Of a stretch of 15,034 bases of DNA, positions 1 to 7,757 are shown piece after piece. Position 1 is the first letter of the stretch; each line of letters starts with the position of its first letter. Source of the stretch: JALHTV01 sp049510055 (GTDB lineage: Bacteria; Planctomycetota; Phycisphaerae; SM23-33); assembly GCA_049510055.1 (NCBI GenBank), contig JBEKZI010000052.1, positions 1-15,034 on the forward strand, in the 5' to 3' direction. Under the pieces are notes generated by a model. The model saw nothing but the letters and a program-made list of their open reading frames with translations. It was not told where the DNA came from and did not search any database. The position numbers were made by a program, and so were the translations under genes.

Positions 1-204
1 ATCCTGTTCCTGGACACGCCCGCCGTGACCGTCGATGCCCTGGCCGGTAGCGATGAGATCGTCGTGATAGCCCCGGCCGCCAACGGCGCGGTCTGGGACG
101 TGGACGTCACCATCGACGGCGGAGCGCCTTCCGCCAGCGACAAGCTGGTGGTCCAGACGCCTTACGACGCCCAGACGGCCGTCTATACGCCTTCCGGCGC
201 ATAG
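1..204 (+). CDS. Giant extracellular repeat protein, upstream fragment ending at an in-frame TAG
   Basis: Frame 1 is open from the first base of the window to a TAG at 202-204 and encodes 67 residues rich in Val, Asp, Ala and Gly (for example TVDALAGSDEIVV), in the same beta-rich repeat style as the protein that follows. The frame continues unchanged after the TAG into the long open frame below, and the eight codons between the stop and the next ATG (DGTLDISS) keep the same character. I therefore read this as the upstream part of one gene split by a nonsense codon. The true start lies outside the window. The alternatives are a sequencing error, a recent mutation, or stop readthrough. The function of this fragment alone cannot be stated. 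Confidence 0.7.
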   Translation: MLFLDTPAVTVDALAGSDEIVVIAPAANGAVWDVDVTIDGGAPSASDKLVVQTPYDAQTAVYTPSGA

Positions 205-228
205 GACGGCACGCTGGACATCTCGTCG

Positions 229-3200
229 ATGAGCTCGACCATCCATATCACGGAGATTGAGCAGCTTGTTTACGACGGCGAGGCCCAAAGCGGCACGCTG
301 ACGGTGAACTGGAGCGGGACGAACACCTACCAGTCCGCCGGTCCGGCGACCGATGCCGGCAGCTTCTCGGTCGGTTCGCTGCTCCCGATCAACTTCGAGA
401 CCCTCGGCGACGACGCAGTCTTGAACGTCAACAGCACGGCCGACGGCGACATACTGGTGATGAAAGGCACGGCCTTTGATGACACCTTCGCGGTCACCAC
501 GGCGACCGTTCAGCTGAACGACCAATTGGTAATCAACCACAACCTGGACACTGCGGACACGCTCGTGTTACAGGGCGGCGATCCGTCCACCTCCTCGGAT
601 GTGGCGGACATCACGGGCGGCGGTGCGGCGATGACGGCGAACCTAGGTTCGACCGCCCCGACGATTACGGGCGGCGGCCTGCCGACCATCGACCTGTCCG
701 GCATCGAGGTGGTCAACCTGGACACCGCCACGGGGAACCTGACGGTCAACGGCACCAGCGGCAACGATTCGGCGGTGGTTTCGCCGACAGGCGCCGCGGC
801 GGCGACCGTGCAGATGAACGCCGTCTCGCCGGTGGTGTACGCCAGCAACATCGGAACGACGTTCTTGGTGGACCTGCTCGGCGGGTCGGACTCACTGACG
901 GTCAACGGCACGGAGAGCGGTAACGCGATCACGGTGACGCCGGTGTCGGTGGCCGTGGACAGCTTCAAAAAGGTGACCTATTCACACACCGAGAACCTGG
1001 TGGTCAACGGCTTGGCCGGCGACGATACGTTCAGCGTCACGGCCACGGGAACGAGTCCGACGATCCGCCTGAACGGCGGTGATCCGCTGGCCCCTGGCAG
1101 CGACACGTTGGTGCTGGGCGGGACCATCAACGTCGCCGACACCTACGCCATCACGCCGGGGACCGACAGCCAGTCCGGCGTGGCGGTGGTGAACATCGCC
1201 GGCGACGGGGCCTCGACGGTGAGCTTCACGGGCATCGAGGCCATCACGATCAACGGCGGCGGCGGGACCGGCAGCGACCAGTTGACGGTCAATGGCACCG
1301 GCGGCGACAACGCCATCGACTTTGACGGTACCGGGGCCGCGGCGGCCATCGCGCAGGTGGACGGCGGGCCGACGATAACGGTCAGCGCCTTCGGCAGCAC
1401 CGGCGGGGCCGGGACGTTCACGCTGAACGGCCTGGGCGGTAGCGACGTGATCACCGTGACGCCGGACGGCTTGGGCAGCGCGGAGGGCATCACGGTCAAC
1501 GCCCGCTACCCCCGCAGCAAGGCGGCCGTGTACGTCAACGGCACGTCCGGAGATGACAGCATTGCCGTGACGACGACGTCGACCACCACCGGCAGGGTCA
1601 CGGTCGGCTCTTCCGCCCCCGTGACCGTCAACAGTCCAAATTACCTGACGGTCAACGGCCTGGATGGTAACGACACCATCGCCGTGACCGCCGTCACGCC
1701 GCTGTCGATACCGATCGCGCTGGATGGCGGCGCCGGGGACGACACGTTCAGCATCAACACCTACACCGGTTCGTTGACGATCACGGGCGGAATCGGCTCC
1801 GACACCATCAGCTTCAACAACTACGGCGTCGGCATCCGGTTCGACATGGACAACGCGACGACCCTCCAGTCGGTGGCGAGCACGGGTCTGAAGATCAGGC
1901 TCACGGAGCTGATCGAGAACCTAGTCGGCACCGCCCATCCGGACATCGTCTATATCGATGCCCTGGCCGAGGCCCGCAGCGTCGATCTGGGTGATCCGAC
2001 GGGTCCGGACTTTACGTTGAACCCGCCGGGCAACGCCAAGAACTCCCCGGCCGATTACCTGTTCTTCGACGGCCAGGAGATGGACGTGACCGTCACGCGA
2101 AACGGCGTACCGGCGATCAACGGGACGATTAACGCCTTCGGATATGAGACGGTTACCTTCACGAACGTGGAACGTCTGAAAGTAGATAACAGCAGCAGCG
2201 TGACGAACCTGGGAGGCTTTGAGAACGCCTTCACGCTGTCTACGGACTATCCGCTGAACCTCCAGGTGCTGAAAGGCCACAAGCCGCGGGCCGTGGCGAT
2301 TGGCGATGTGAACGGTGACTCCAACAACGACCTGATTTTGGTCACGAGTAGCGAGCCCGGCCTGATCTATGTCATGCTGGGTAACGGTGACGGCACCTTC
2401 CAGCCGGCCCAGGCGGTCACGACCCCCAGCACGCTGCTGCCGGATGGCAGCAGGCTCAGAACCCTCTATGACGTCGCGCTGGGCGACATGAACGGCGACG
2501 GTGACCTGGATATCGTGGTCACCAGCAAGGACCGCCACAACAAGGCGAACGTCGCCGTCCTGACGAACGACGGCACCGGCCACTTCACGCCGACCCAGAA
2601 CATCCTCGTGCCGGGCCTCGCCGCCACCGTCCTGGGGCTCGAGCTGGGTGATTTGGACAACGACGGCGCCTTGGACGTGGCGGTCTCCGGCTACAAGCGG
2701 GTGGTGGTGCTCAAGAACGACGGCACCGGCACCTTGTCGATCGGGGACTCGATGCTCACGGACGGACGATACGCTCGGAGCGTCGCGTTGGCCGACGTCG
2801 ATCACGATGGCTTCAACGACATCCTGGTCTCCAACCTCAAAGGCAACAAGGTGGACATCTTCCTGAACGATGGCACCGGCGGATTTGACCCGACGCCCAA
2901 CCAGTCGGTCTCCCTGAAACAGTTCGGTGGGAAGAGTCCGACCGCGCTGACGGTGGCTGACTTCAATAATGACGGCTGGGTCGATTTTGCGGTCTCCAAT
3001 GCCGTGGGCAAGGCCTTCAGCGTGGCGCTGAACAACGCGGACGGCAGCGGCACCTTTACGCCGCTGTCTCAGCCAACCATCCTGCCGCTGCAGTATCAGT
3101 CGATCGTGGCTGGGGACATGAACGGTGACGGCAAGCAGGACCTTGTGCTCACCGCCAGCGATGGCAACACGGTGATGGTGATCCTCGGCGTGGGCAACGG

Positions 3201-3363
3201 GACGTTCAGCACGCCGTACAAGTTTAAGGTCGGCAATGTCAAGAACAAGCAGCCGGCGGGCCTGGCCATCGCGGATCTGAACCACGACGGTGGCCTGGAC
3301 ATCGTGACGGCCGATGCCGGGAACAACAGGATCAGCGTCATGCTTCAGAACCCGGTGGTTTGA
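229..3363 (+). CDS. Secreted calcium-binding-type repeat protein with C-terminal seven-bladed VCBS/FG-GAP propeller
   Basis: The 1044 codons from ATG 229 have two parts. Residues about 170-520 hold repeats of the form L-T-V-N-G-[TL]-x-G-x-D-x-[IF]-x-V (near 171, 224, 257, 352, 397, 434 and 473), with RTX-like ends such as GGAGDDTF. Residues 689-1044 hold seven VCBS/FG-GAP units with calcium-loop motifs of type D-x-N-x-D-G-x-x-D, starting near 689, 749, 804, 852, 907, 959 and 1012. A spacing of 48-60 residues and a count of seven fit one complete beta-propeller. Such proteins are normally exported surface or matrix proteins; a role in adhesion or binding is inference. ATG 229 has no Shine-Dalgarno sequence and follows an in-frame TAG at 202, so it is probably an internal Met of a larger gene. 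No C-terminal sorting signal is visible. Confidence 0.85.
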   Translation: MSSTIHITEIEQLVYDGEAQSGTLTVNWSGTNTYQSAGPATDAGSFSVGSLLPINFETLGDDAVLNVNSTADGDILVMKGTAFDDTFAVTTATVQLNDQLVINHNLDTADTLVLQGGDPSTSSDVADITGGGAAMTANLGSTAPTITGGGLPTIDLSGIEVVNLDTATGNLTVNGTSGNDSAVVSPTGAAAATVQMNAVSPVVYASNIGTTFLVDLLGGSDSLTVNGTESGNAITVTPVSVAVDSFKKVTYSHTENLVVNGLAGDDTFSVTATGTSPTIRLNGGDPLAPGSDTLVLGGTINVADTYAITPGTDSQSGVAVVNIAGDGASTVSFTGIEAITINGGGGTGSDQLTVNGTGGDNAIDFDGTGAAAAIAQVDGGPTITVSAFGSTGGAGTFTLNGLGGSDVITVTPDGLGSAEGITVNARYPRSKAAVYVNGTSGDDSIAVTTTSTTTGRVTVGSSAPVTVNSPNYLTVNGLDGNDTIAVTAVTPLSIPIALDGGAGDDTFSINTYTGSLTITGGIGSDTISFNNYGVGIRFDMDNATTLQSVASTGLKIRLTELIENLVGTAHPDIVYIDALAEARSVDLGDPTGPDFTLNPPGNAKNSPADYLFFDGQEMDVTVTRNGVPAINGTINAFGYETVTFTNVERLKVDNSSSVTNLGGFENAFTLSTDYPLNLQVLKGHKPRAVAIGDVNGDSNNDLILVTSSEPGLIYVMLGNGDGTFQPAQAVTTPSTLLPDGSRLRTLYDVALGDMNGDGDLDIVVTSKDRHNKANVAVLTNDGTGHFTPTQNILVPGLAATVLGLELGDLDNDGALDVAVSGYKRVVVLKNDGTGTLSIGDSMLTDGRYARSVALADVDHDGFNDILVSNLKGNKVDIFLNDGTGGFDPTPNQSVSLKQFGGKSPTALTVADFNNDGWVDFAVSNAVGKAFSVALNNADGSGTFTPLSQPTILPLQYQSIVAGDMNGDGKQDLVLTASDGNTVMVILGVGNGTFSTPYKFKVGNVKNKQPAGLAIADLNHDGGLDIVTADAGNNRISVMLQNPVV
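739..1800 (+). repeat. Coding repeat array, NG-x-x-G-x-D type
   Basis: Within the giant protein the DNA string CTGACGGTCAACGGC, or a one- or two-base variant, recurs at about 739, 897, 1282 and 1645. Related units (CTGGTGGTCAACGGC near 997, GTGTACGTCAACGGC near 1528) lie between them. Spacing is irregular, roughly 80-280 bp. Each unit encodes a beta strand followed by an Asn-Gly turn and a G-x-D step. Similarity at the DNA level suggests recent unit duplication or gene conversion. The irregular spacing and open reading frame rule out a CRISPR array. Confidence 0.7.
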
Positions 3364-3405
3364 CGCCCAACGCCCAAGAGGCTGCTGGAAGTTGAGTCTA
3401 TGACG

Positions 3406-3443
3406 CGGAAGCCTCCCTCGCAGGAGGGGGGCTTCCGTCTTTT
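3406..3443 (+). terminator. Strong intrinsic terminator after the giant repeat gene
   Basis: The left arm CGGAAGCCTCCCTC (3406-3419) pairs with GAGGGGGGCTTCCG (3424-3437) over 14 bp with a single G-U wobble. The loop is GCAG and TCTTTT follows directly. It lies 42 bp after the TGA at 3361-3363, in the right place to end that transcript and insulate the channel gene. Confidence 0.9.
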
Positions 3444-3501
3444 ATCGCGTCGAATCGCCACCGCTCGCCCGTGTCCGCTAAGGCTGTCACTGCGTTGAAG
3501 G

Positions 3502-3530
3502 TTCATATGAACTCGCCCGCGAGGTATAAT
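3502..3530 (+). promoter_or_regulatory. Sigma-70-type promoter of the channel gene
   Basis: A perfect -10 hexamer TATAAT (3525-3530) has a 17-bp spacer to TTCATA (3502-3507), which matches four of six -35 consensus bases. Expected initiation near 3537 gives a leader of about 34 nt before the ATG at 3571. The -35 lies in the palindrome TTCATATGAA (3502-3511), which could be a binding site, but that is only a possibility. Confidence 0.6.
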
Positions 3531-3570
3531 CTGTTTCCGTTCCGGCTGATTTCGCCTTGGAGAGCACTCT

Positions 3571-4647
3571 ATGAGCTTTGCCTTTTTGAGGAATGGCCTC
3601 GTCTGTGTGGTCGTGGCAGCGTGTGTTGCCCATGCCCATGCGGAATCGGCCGGGTCGGAACTTGAGGCGGCGTCGCTGTCCACAGGGTCTCTGGGGCGGC
3701 CGAACCCCGCTGTGGGGCCAACCAAGGTGTTCGTGCAGATCTGGTTCGCCGACGTCGACAACATCGACAGCGCGAAGCAGAACTACACGGCCAACGTGTA
3801 CATCCGCCTGCGATGGACAGATCCTCGGCTTGCCCGCCGAGAAAAGGGGCCCAAGCCTTATGACCTCAAGGATATCTGGCATCCTCCTGTGATAATAGCC
3901 AACGAGATCGGGCTGGTTCGTAGGACGCTTCCGGAAACCGCCGTGGTGACGCCGGAGGGCACGGTGATCTGCCGTCAAAGGTACGTGGGCGTATTCTCGC
4001 AGCCGCTTCAGCTCAAGGAGTTCCCCTTCGACAGCCACGTCTTCCGTCTCCATCTGGTCTTGCCGGGCTACAGTCCACAGGAAGTCGAGTTCGCGGCCGA
4101 TGAGACGTTGCCCAACCGGGGCGGGCCGAGATCAGCGGATGGCGCGGGCATTGCCGACGAGATTTCGCTACCCGACTGGGATATCCAGTGGTGCCGAACG
4201 ATGCCGCTGCCATATGTTACGACAGCCGGAGGAATGGTTGCCGCTGGATATGCCATGGACTTCAAGGCTCGGCGAGACTGGGGCTACTTCGTCTGGAAGA
4301 TCGTGGGGCCGTTGACTCTGATCGTACTGATGTCCTGGTTGGTCTTCTGGATCGATCCAACCCATGCCGGTACCCAAATCGGCGTCGGCACGATGGCCAT
4401 GCTTACCCTGATCGCGTACCGATTCGCGATCGACCAGAGCGTTCCCAAGGTCGATTACCTGACCCGCTTGGATTACTTCGTTATCGGAGCTACCCTTCTG
4501 GTCTTTCTCGCCTTGTGCCAAGTGGTTGTGACGGCCAGTTTAGCTCAGAAAGATCGTCTGGCTCTGGCACGGCGGATGGACCAGTGGTCACGAGTCATCT
4601 TCCTTATCCTGCTGGCCGGGTTGATCGTTGGTTCGCTTCTGGTCTGA
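3571..4647 (+). CDS. Prokaryotic pentameric ligand-gated ion channel (Cys-loop receptor family)
   Basis: This 358-residue protein has the order and length of GLIC/ELIC-type channels. A signal peptide (residues 1-24, likely cut after AHA) precedes an extracellular beta-sandwich with RWTDPRL, DIWHPP (about 100-106) and the family's loop motif FPFD (151-154); the Cys pair is absent, as usual in bacteria. Four membrane segments follow: M1 about 237-261, M2 about 266-288, M3 about 301-325, M4 about 339-358. Aligned by eye to ELIC, M2 keeps the 9' Leu gate and the Pro of the M2-M3 loop. No acidic residue sits at -1' or -2', so ion selectivity cannot be read. The start is supported by GGAGAG (3559-3564), 6 nt before the ATG. 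The ligand is unknown. The glucosidase gene follows on the same strand. Confidence 0.93.
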   Translation: MSFAFLRNGLVCVVVAACVAHAHAESAGSELEAASLSTGSLGRPNPAVGPTKVFVQIWFADVDNIDSAKQNYTANVYIRLRWTDPRLARREKGPKPYDLKDIWHPPVIIANEIGLVRRTLPETAVVTPEGTVICRQRYVGVFSQPLQLKEFPFDSHVFRLHLVLPGYSPQEVEFAADETLPNRGGPRSADGAGIADEISLPDWDIQWCRTMPLPYVTTAGGMVAAGYAMDFKARRDWGYFVWKIVGPLTLIVLMSWLVFWIDPTHAGTQIGVGTMAMLTLIAYRFAIDQSVPKVDYLTRLDYFVIGATLLVFLALCQVVVTASLAQKDRLALARRMDQWSRVIFLILLAGLIVGSLLV

Positions 4648-4743
4648 TCCTGGGAGGCTGACGTCGTCTGGAAAGCCCGCAGATGGATCCCGAAAGGCTG
4701 GTAGCCCTCTGGCATACAGTTGACTGACGAAAGGAGCCTGGGT

Positions 4744-7470
4744 GTGAAGACAACCGCAGACCCCTCATCGCGTCCCACAGCGGCCGGCGCAGAGCGACGG
4801 AGGCTCCAGGACGCTGATGAGTCCAAGACCGCCTGGAGACAGTGGGGGCCATACCTAAGCGAGAGGCAATGGGGTACCGTCCGAGAGGATTACAGCGACT
4901 CCGGCAGTGCCTGGGACAGTTTCACGCACGACCAAGCCCGCTCCCGGGCGTATCATTGGGGCGAGGACGGGCTGGCGGGGATCTCCGACGATAATCAGCA
5001 TCTTTGCTTCGCCCTGGCCCTGTGGAACGGAGCCGACCCCATCCTGAAAGAGCGCCTCTTCGGCCTGAGCAACAGCGAGGGCAATCATGGCGAGGACGTC
5101 AAGGAGTACTACTTCTACCTCGATAACACGCCCACCCATTCGTACATGAAGTACTTGTACAAGTACCCGCAGCGGGCGTTTCCGTATGACGATCTCGTGG
5201 CAACCAATCGTCAACGCTCTCGCAAGGAATTGGAGTACGAATTGCTCGACACAGGAATCTTCGACGAGGACCGATACTTCGACGTATTTGTCGAGTATGC
5301 CAAGGCCTCACCGGAGGATATCCTGATCCGCCTCACCGTGTGGAACCGCGGACCGGAGGAGGCGATCCTCCATCTGCTGCCGACGCTGTGGTTCCGGAAT
5401 ATCTGGTCGTGGCAACCGGGCGCGCCCAAGCCCGTGATTCAGTGCGTGCGGAAGTCTGATCCGGCGGTCCTTGCCGCGCGTCATGTCGACATGGAAGACA
5501 GGTTCCTTTACTGCGGCGGACGTCCCGAACTGCTGTTCACGGAGAATGAGACGAACAATGAACGCATCTTCGGCACCCCTAACGCGGGCCCGTATGTAAA
5601 GGACGGCATCCACAACTACCTTGTCCACGGCCGCCGCAACGCAGTGAACCCGCGTAAGACGGGGTCAAAAGCTGCGGCCCACTATCGGATGAACGTCGCT
5701 GCGGGCCGGTCTGTCAGCGTCTGCCTGCGGCTCAGAGATGTCCTACCGACGGCCGATGGCGGTTCGCTGGGGAAGGACTTCGAAGAGGTGTTCACCGCCC
5801 GCAAGCAGGAGGCCGACGAGTTTTGGAATGAGGTTACACCTTCCGGCGCCGGCGAGGACGAGCGGAACATCCTGCGCCAATCGCTGGCGAGCATGCTCTG
5901 GAGCAAACAGTTCTACTATTTTGATGTCCCGCTGTGGTTGACGGAGCATGGCGCGGGCGCTGCGCGAGCGGCCAAGCGCGCCTTTCGCGTGCGGAACGCC
6001 GAGTGGTTCCACATGGTCAGCGGCGACATCATCTCCATGCCCGACAAGTGGGAGTATCCCTGGTTTGCCGCGTGGGATCTAGCCTTTCACACCGTAGCGC
6101 TGTCGGCAGTGGACGTCGCCTTGGCCAAGCAACAGCTCGAGCTGATGCTCCGGCACGTGTATATGCACCCCAGCGGGCAACTGCCTGCCTACGAGTGGAA
6201 TTTCAGTGACGTCAACCCGCCGGTACATGCCTGGGCGGCCTGGTTCCTGTATCAGACGGAGAGGGACGCCGGAGGCCAGGGCGATCGGGAGTTCCTGGTC
6301 CGTTGCTTCGACAAGCTGCTGATCAACTTCACCTGGTGGGTCAATCGGAAGGATCGCGACGGGCGGAACGTATTCCAGGGCGGCTTCCTAGGCTTGGACA
6401 ACATCGGCGTGTTCGACCGCAGCGCCCCTCTGCCGACCGGAGGATATCTGGATCAGGCCGACGGCACGGCCTGGATGTGCCTCTACTGCCAGAACATGTT
6501 CCAACTTGCGTTGGAATTGTCCCGGTACAGTCCAGGCTACCAGGAATTGGCTGTGAAATTCGCCGAACACTTCCTGTGGATTGCCGCGGCCATGGACCAT
6601 ATTGGCGAACACGATGACGAGATGTGGGACGAAGAGGACGGCTTCTTCTATGACGTCCTGCGCCTTCCCGACGGCTCCGCCCAACGGCTCAAGATACGGT
6701 CCATCGTGGGCCTGTTGCCCCTGTGCGCCGCGACAGTCATTGACCGCGAAGTCGTGGGTCGCTTCCCAAGATTGCTGGAGCAAGTGCAGTGGTTCCTGAC
6801 TCGCCACCAAACATTGCTGATGAATATTACCTCCCCGGCCAAGCCCGGCGTCGAGAATCGCCGGCTCTTCGCCATCCTCAACGAGGACAAGCTTCGCCGC
6901 ATCCTCTCCAGGATGCTGGATGAGGATGAATTCCTCGGTCCGTATGGCATCCGATCCGTCTCCAAGTATCATGCGGATCACCCCTTCATAATCCGTGTCG
7001 AGGGGCGGGAGTATCGTGTCGGTTATCTGCCCGCGGAGTCGGACAATGACGTGTTCGGCGGGAACTCCAACTGGCGCGGCCCGGTGTGGATGCCCGTCAA
7101 CGTGCTCATCATCCGTGCGTTGCTCAACCTCTACGGGTACTACGGCAATGATTTCAAGGTGGAATGTCCGACAAGGTCAGGCCGCCTGATGACCCTCTAT
7201 GAGGTCAGCCGGGATATTGTGGACCGGCTCACTCGGATATTCCTTCGCGGCCAAGACGGGCGACGTCCCCTCTACGGAGGCTCACAGAAGTTTCAAACGG
7301 ACCCCCACTGGCGCGATTACCTGCTGTTCTACGAGTACTTCCATGGCGACAACGGTGCCGGCATCGGCGCCAGTCACCAAACCGGCTGGACGGGTCTGAT
7401 CGGCAAATTGATCCAATTCTATGGAGTCCTAAGCCCCGAGGCCTGGTTGAAGCGAGGTCCATCCGGCTAG
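4744..7470 (+). CDS. GH63 / MGH1-like glycoside hydrolase (bacterial glucosidase)
   Basis: A 908-residue protein resembling bacterial proteins annotated as glucosidase, related to mannosyl-oligosaccharide glucosidase. Such enzymes hydrolyse terminal alpha-glucosyl linkages; the substrate here is not known. The N-terminal beta-rich domain includes WGEDGLAGI (about 72-80) and SNSEGNHGEDVKEYY (from about 109). The C-terminal (alpha/alpha)6 barrel includes EYPWFAAWDLAFH (437-449, Asp445 the probable general acid), NWRGPVWMPVN (about 776-786) and YEYFHGDNGAG (863-873, Glu864 the probable base); these catalytic roles are inferred by analogy with the family. I chose GTG 4744 because AAGGAG (4731-4736) lies 7 nt upstream. 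An in-frame TTG at 4720 has no such site. No signal peptide is visible, so it probably acts in the cytoplasm. No terminator is seen in the gap after the channel gene, so co-transcription is likely. Confidence 0.9.
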   Translation: MKTTADPSSRPTAAGAERRRLQDADESKTAWRQWGPYLSERQWGTVREDYSDSGSAWDSFTHDQARSRAYHWGEDGLAGISDDNQHLCFALALWNGADPILKERLFGLSNSEGNHGEDVKEYYFYLDNTPTHSYMKYLYKYPQRAFPYDDLVATNRQRSRKELEYELLDTGIFDEDRYFDVFVEYAKASPEDILIRLTVWNRGPEEAILHLLPTLWFRNIWSWQPGAPKPVIQCVRKSDPAVLAARHVDMEDRFLYCGGRPELLFTENETNNERIFGTPNAGPYVKDGIHNYLVHGRRNAVNPRKTGSKAAAHYRMNVAAGRSVSVCLRLRDVLPTADGGSLGKDFEEVFTARKQEADEFWNEVTPSGAGEDERNILRQSLASMLWSKQFYYFDVPLWLTEHGAGAARAAKRAFRVRNAEWFHMVSGDIISMPDKWEYPWFAAWDLAFHTVALSAVDVALAKQQLELMLRHVYMHPSGQLPAYEWNFSDVNPPVHAWAAWFLYQTERDAGGQGDREFLVRCFDKLLINFTWWVNRKDRDGRNVFQGGFLGLDNIGVFDRSAPLPTGGYLDQADGTAWMCLYCQNMFQLALELSRYSPGYQELAVKFAEHFLWIAAAMDHIGEHDDEMWDEEDGFFYDVLRLPDGSAQRLKIRSIVGLLPLCAATVIDREVVGRFPRLLEQVQWFLTRHQTLLMNITSPAKPGVENRRLFAILNEDKLRRILSRMLDEDEFLGPYGIRSVSKYHADHPFIIRVEGREYRVGYLPAESDNDVFGGNSNWRGPVWMPVNVLIIRALLNLYGYYGNDFKVECPTRSGRLMTLYEVSRDIVDRLTRIFLRGQDGRRPLYGGSQKFQTDPHWRDYLLFYEYFHGDNGAGIGASHQTGWTGLIGKLIQFYGVLSPEAWLKRGPSG

Positions 7471-7506
7471 TTTTTCGCTCTCGGCGAACTACGCCCGGGG
7501 GGATTT

Positions 7507-7549
7507 CCGGCTTCGCCCCTCGACTTCGCTCGGGGCTACGCCGGACAAG
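7507..7549. repeat. REP-like hairpin element, copy A
   Basis: An outer stem CCGGC/GCCGG (7507-7511 with 7540-7544) encloses an internal loop TTC/TAC and an inner stem GCCCC/GGGGC, with a longer apical loop than copy B. ACAAG follows immediately. The same architecture recurs at 7785-7816 with a compensated base pair. It lies 37 bp after the glucosidase stop but has no T-run, so it is not a standard intrinsic terminator. Confidence 0.65.
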
Positions 7550-7624
7550 CGAACCTCCGACCGCCGGTTACGGACACCGAAGGCGCCCGATGCGTCCCAC
7601 GAGGTAAAACATGCCCGGCGTAAC

Positions 7625-7698
7625 TACGCCCGACAGGAGTCGAACCTGTGACCTGCGGTTTAGGAAACCGCCGCTCTATCCTTCTGAGCTACGGGCGT
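7625..7698 (-). tRNA. tRNA-Arg (anticodon CCU)
   Basis: Read on the minus strand the 74-nt gene folds fully: acceptor ACGCCCG/CGGGCGT (7 bp), D stem GCTC/GAGC, anticodon stem GCGGT/ACCGC with loop TTCCTAA (anticodon CCT, reading AGG, Arg), T stem ACAGG/CCTGT with loop TTCGAAT, and discriminator A. All stems are perfectly paired. The 3' CCA is not encoded (GTT follows), so CCA must be added after transcription. Confidence 0.97.
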
Positions 7699-7726
7699 GC
7701 GTCGCAGCCGGCGGCTGCTCCCTGGC

Positions 7727-7755
7727 ACTGTATCGGCGGGGCCGGGCAGCAGCAA
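7727..7755 (-). promoter_or_regulatory. Candidate promoter of tRNA-Arg
   Basis: On the minus strand TTGCTG (7750-7755) and TACAGT (7727-7732) are separated by exactly 17 bp. TACAGT ends 28 nt before the first tRNA base, a usual distance for a tRNA 5' leader. The hexamers match consensus only partly. Confidence 0.4.
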
Positions 7756-7757
7756 TA

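Noticed and set aside
739..1800. CRISPR-like repeat array
   Set aside because: Repeats are short, irregularly spaced and in frame within a long coding sequence; they encode protein repeats.
1921..3285. Minus-strand open frame (454 codons) opposite the propeller region
   Set aside because: It mirrors the VCBS repeats on the other strand and has the same low-information composition; the plus strand has definite family motifs.
4720..4743. TTG start eight codons upstream for the glucosidase
   Set aside because: It has no Shine-Dalgarno sequence, while AAGGAG is placed 7 nt before GTG 4744.
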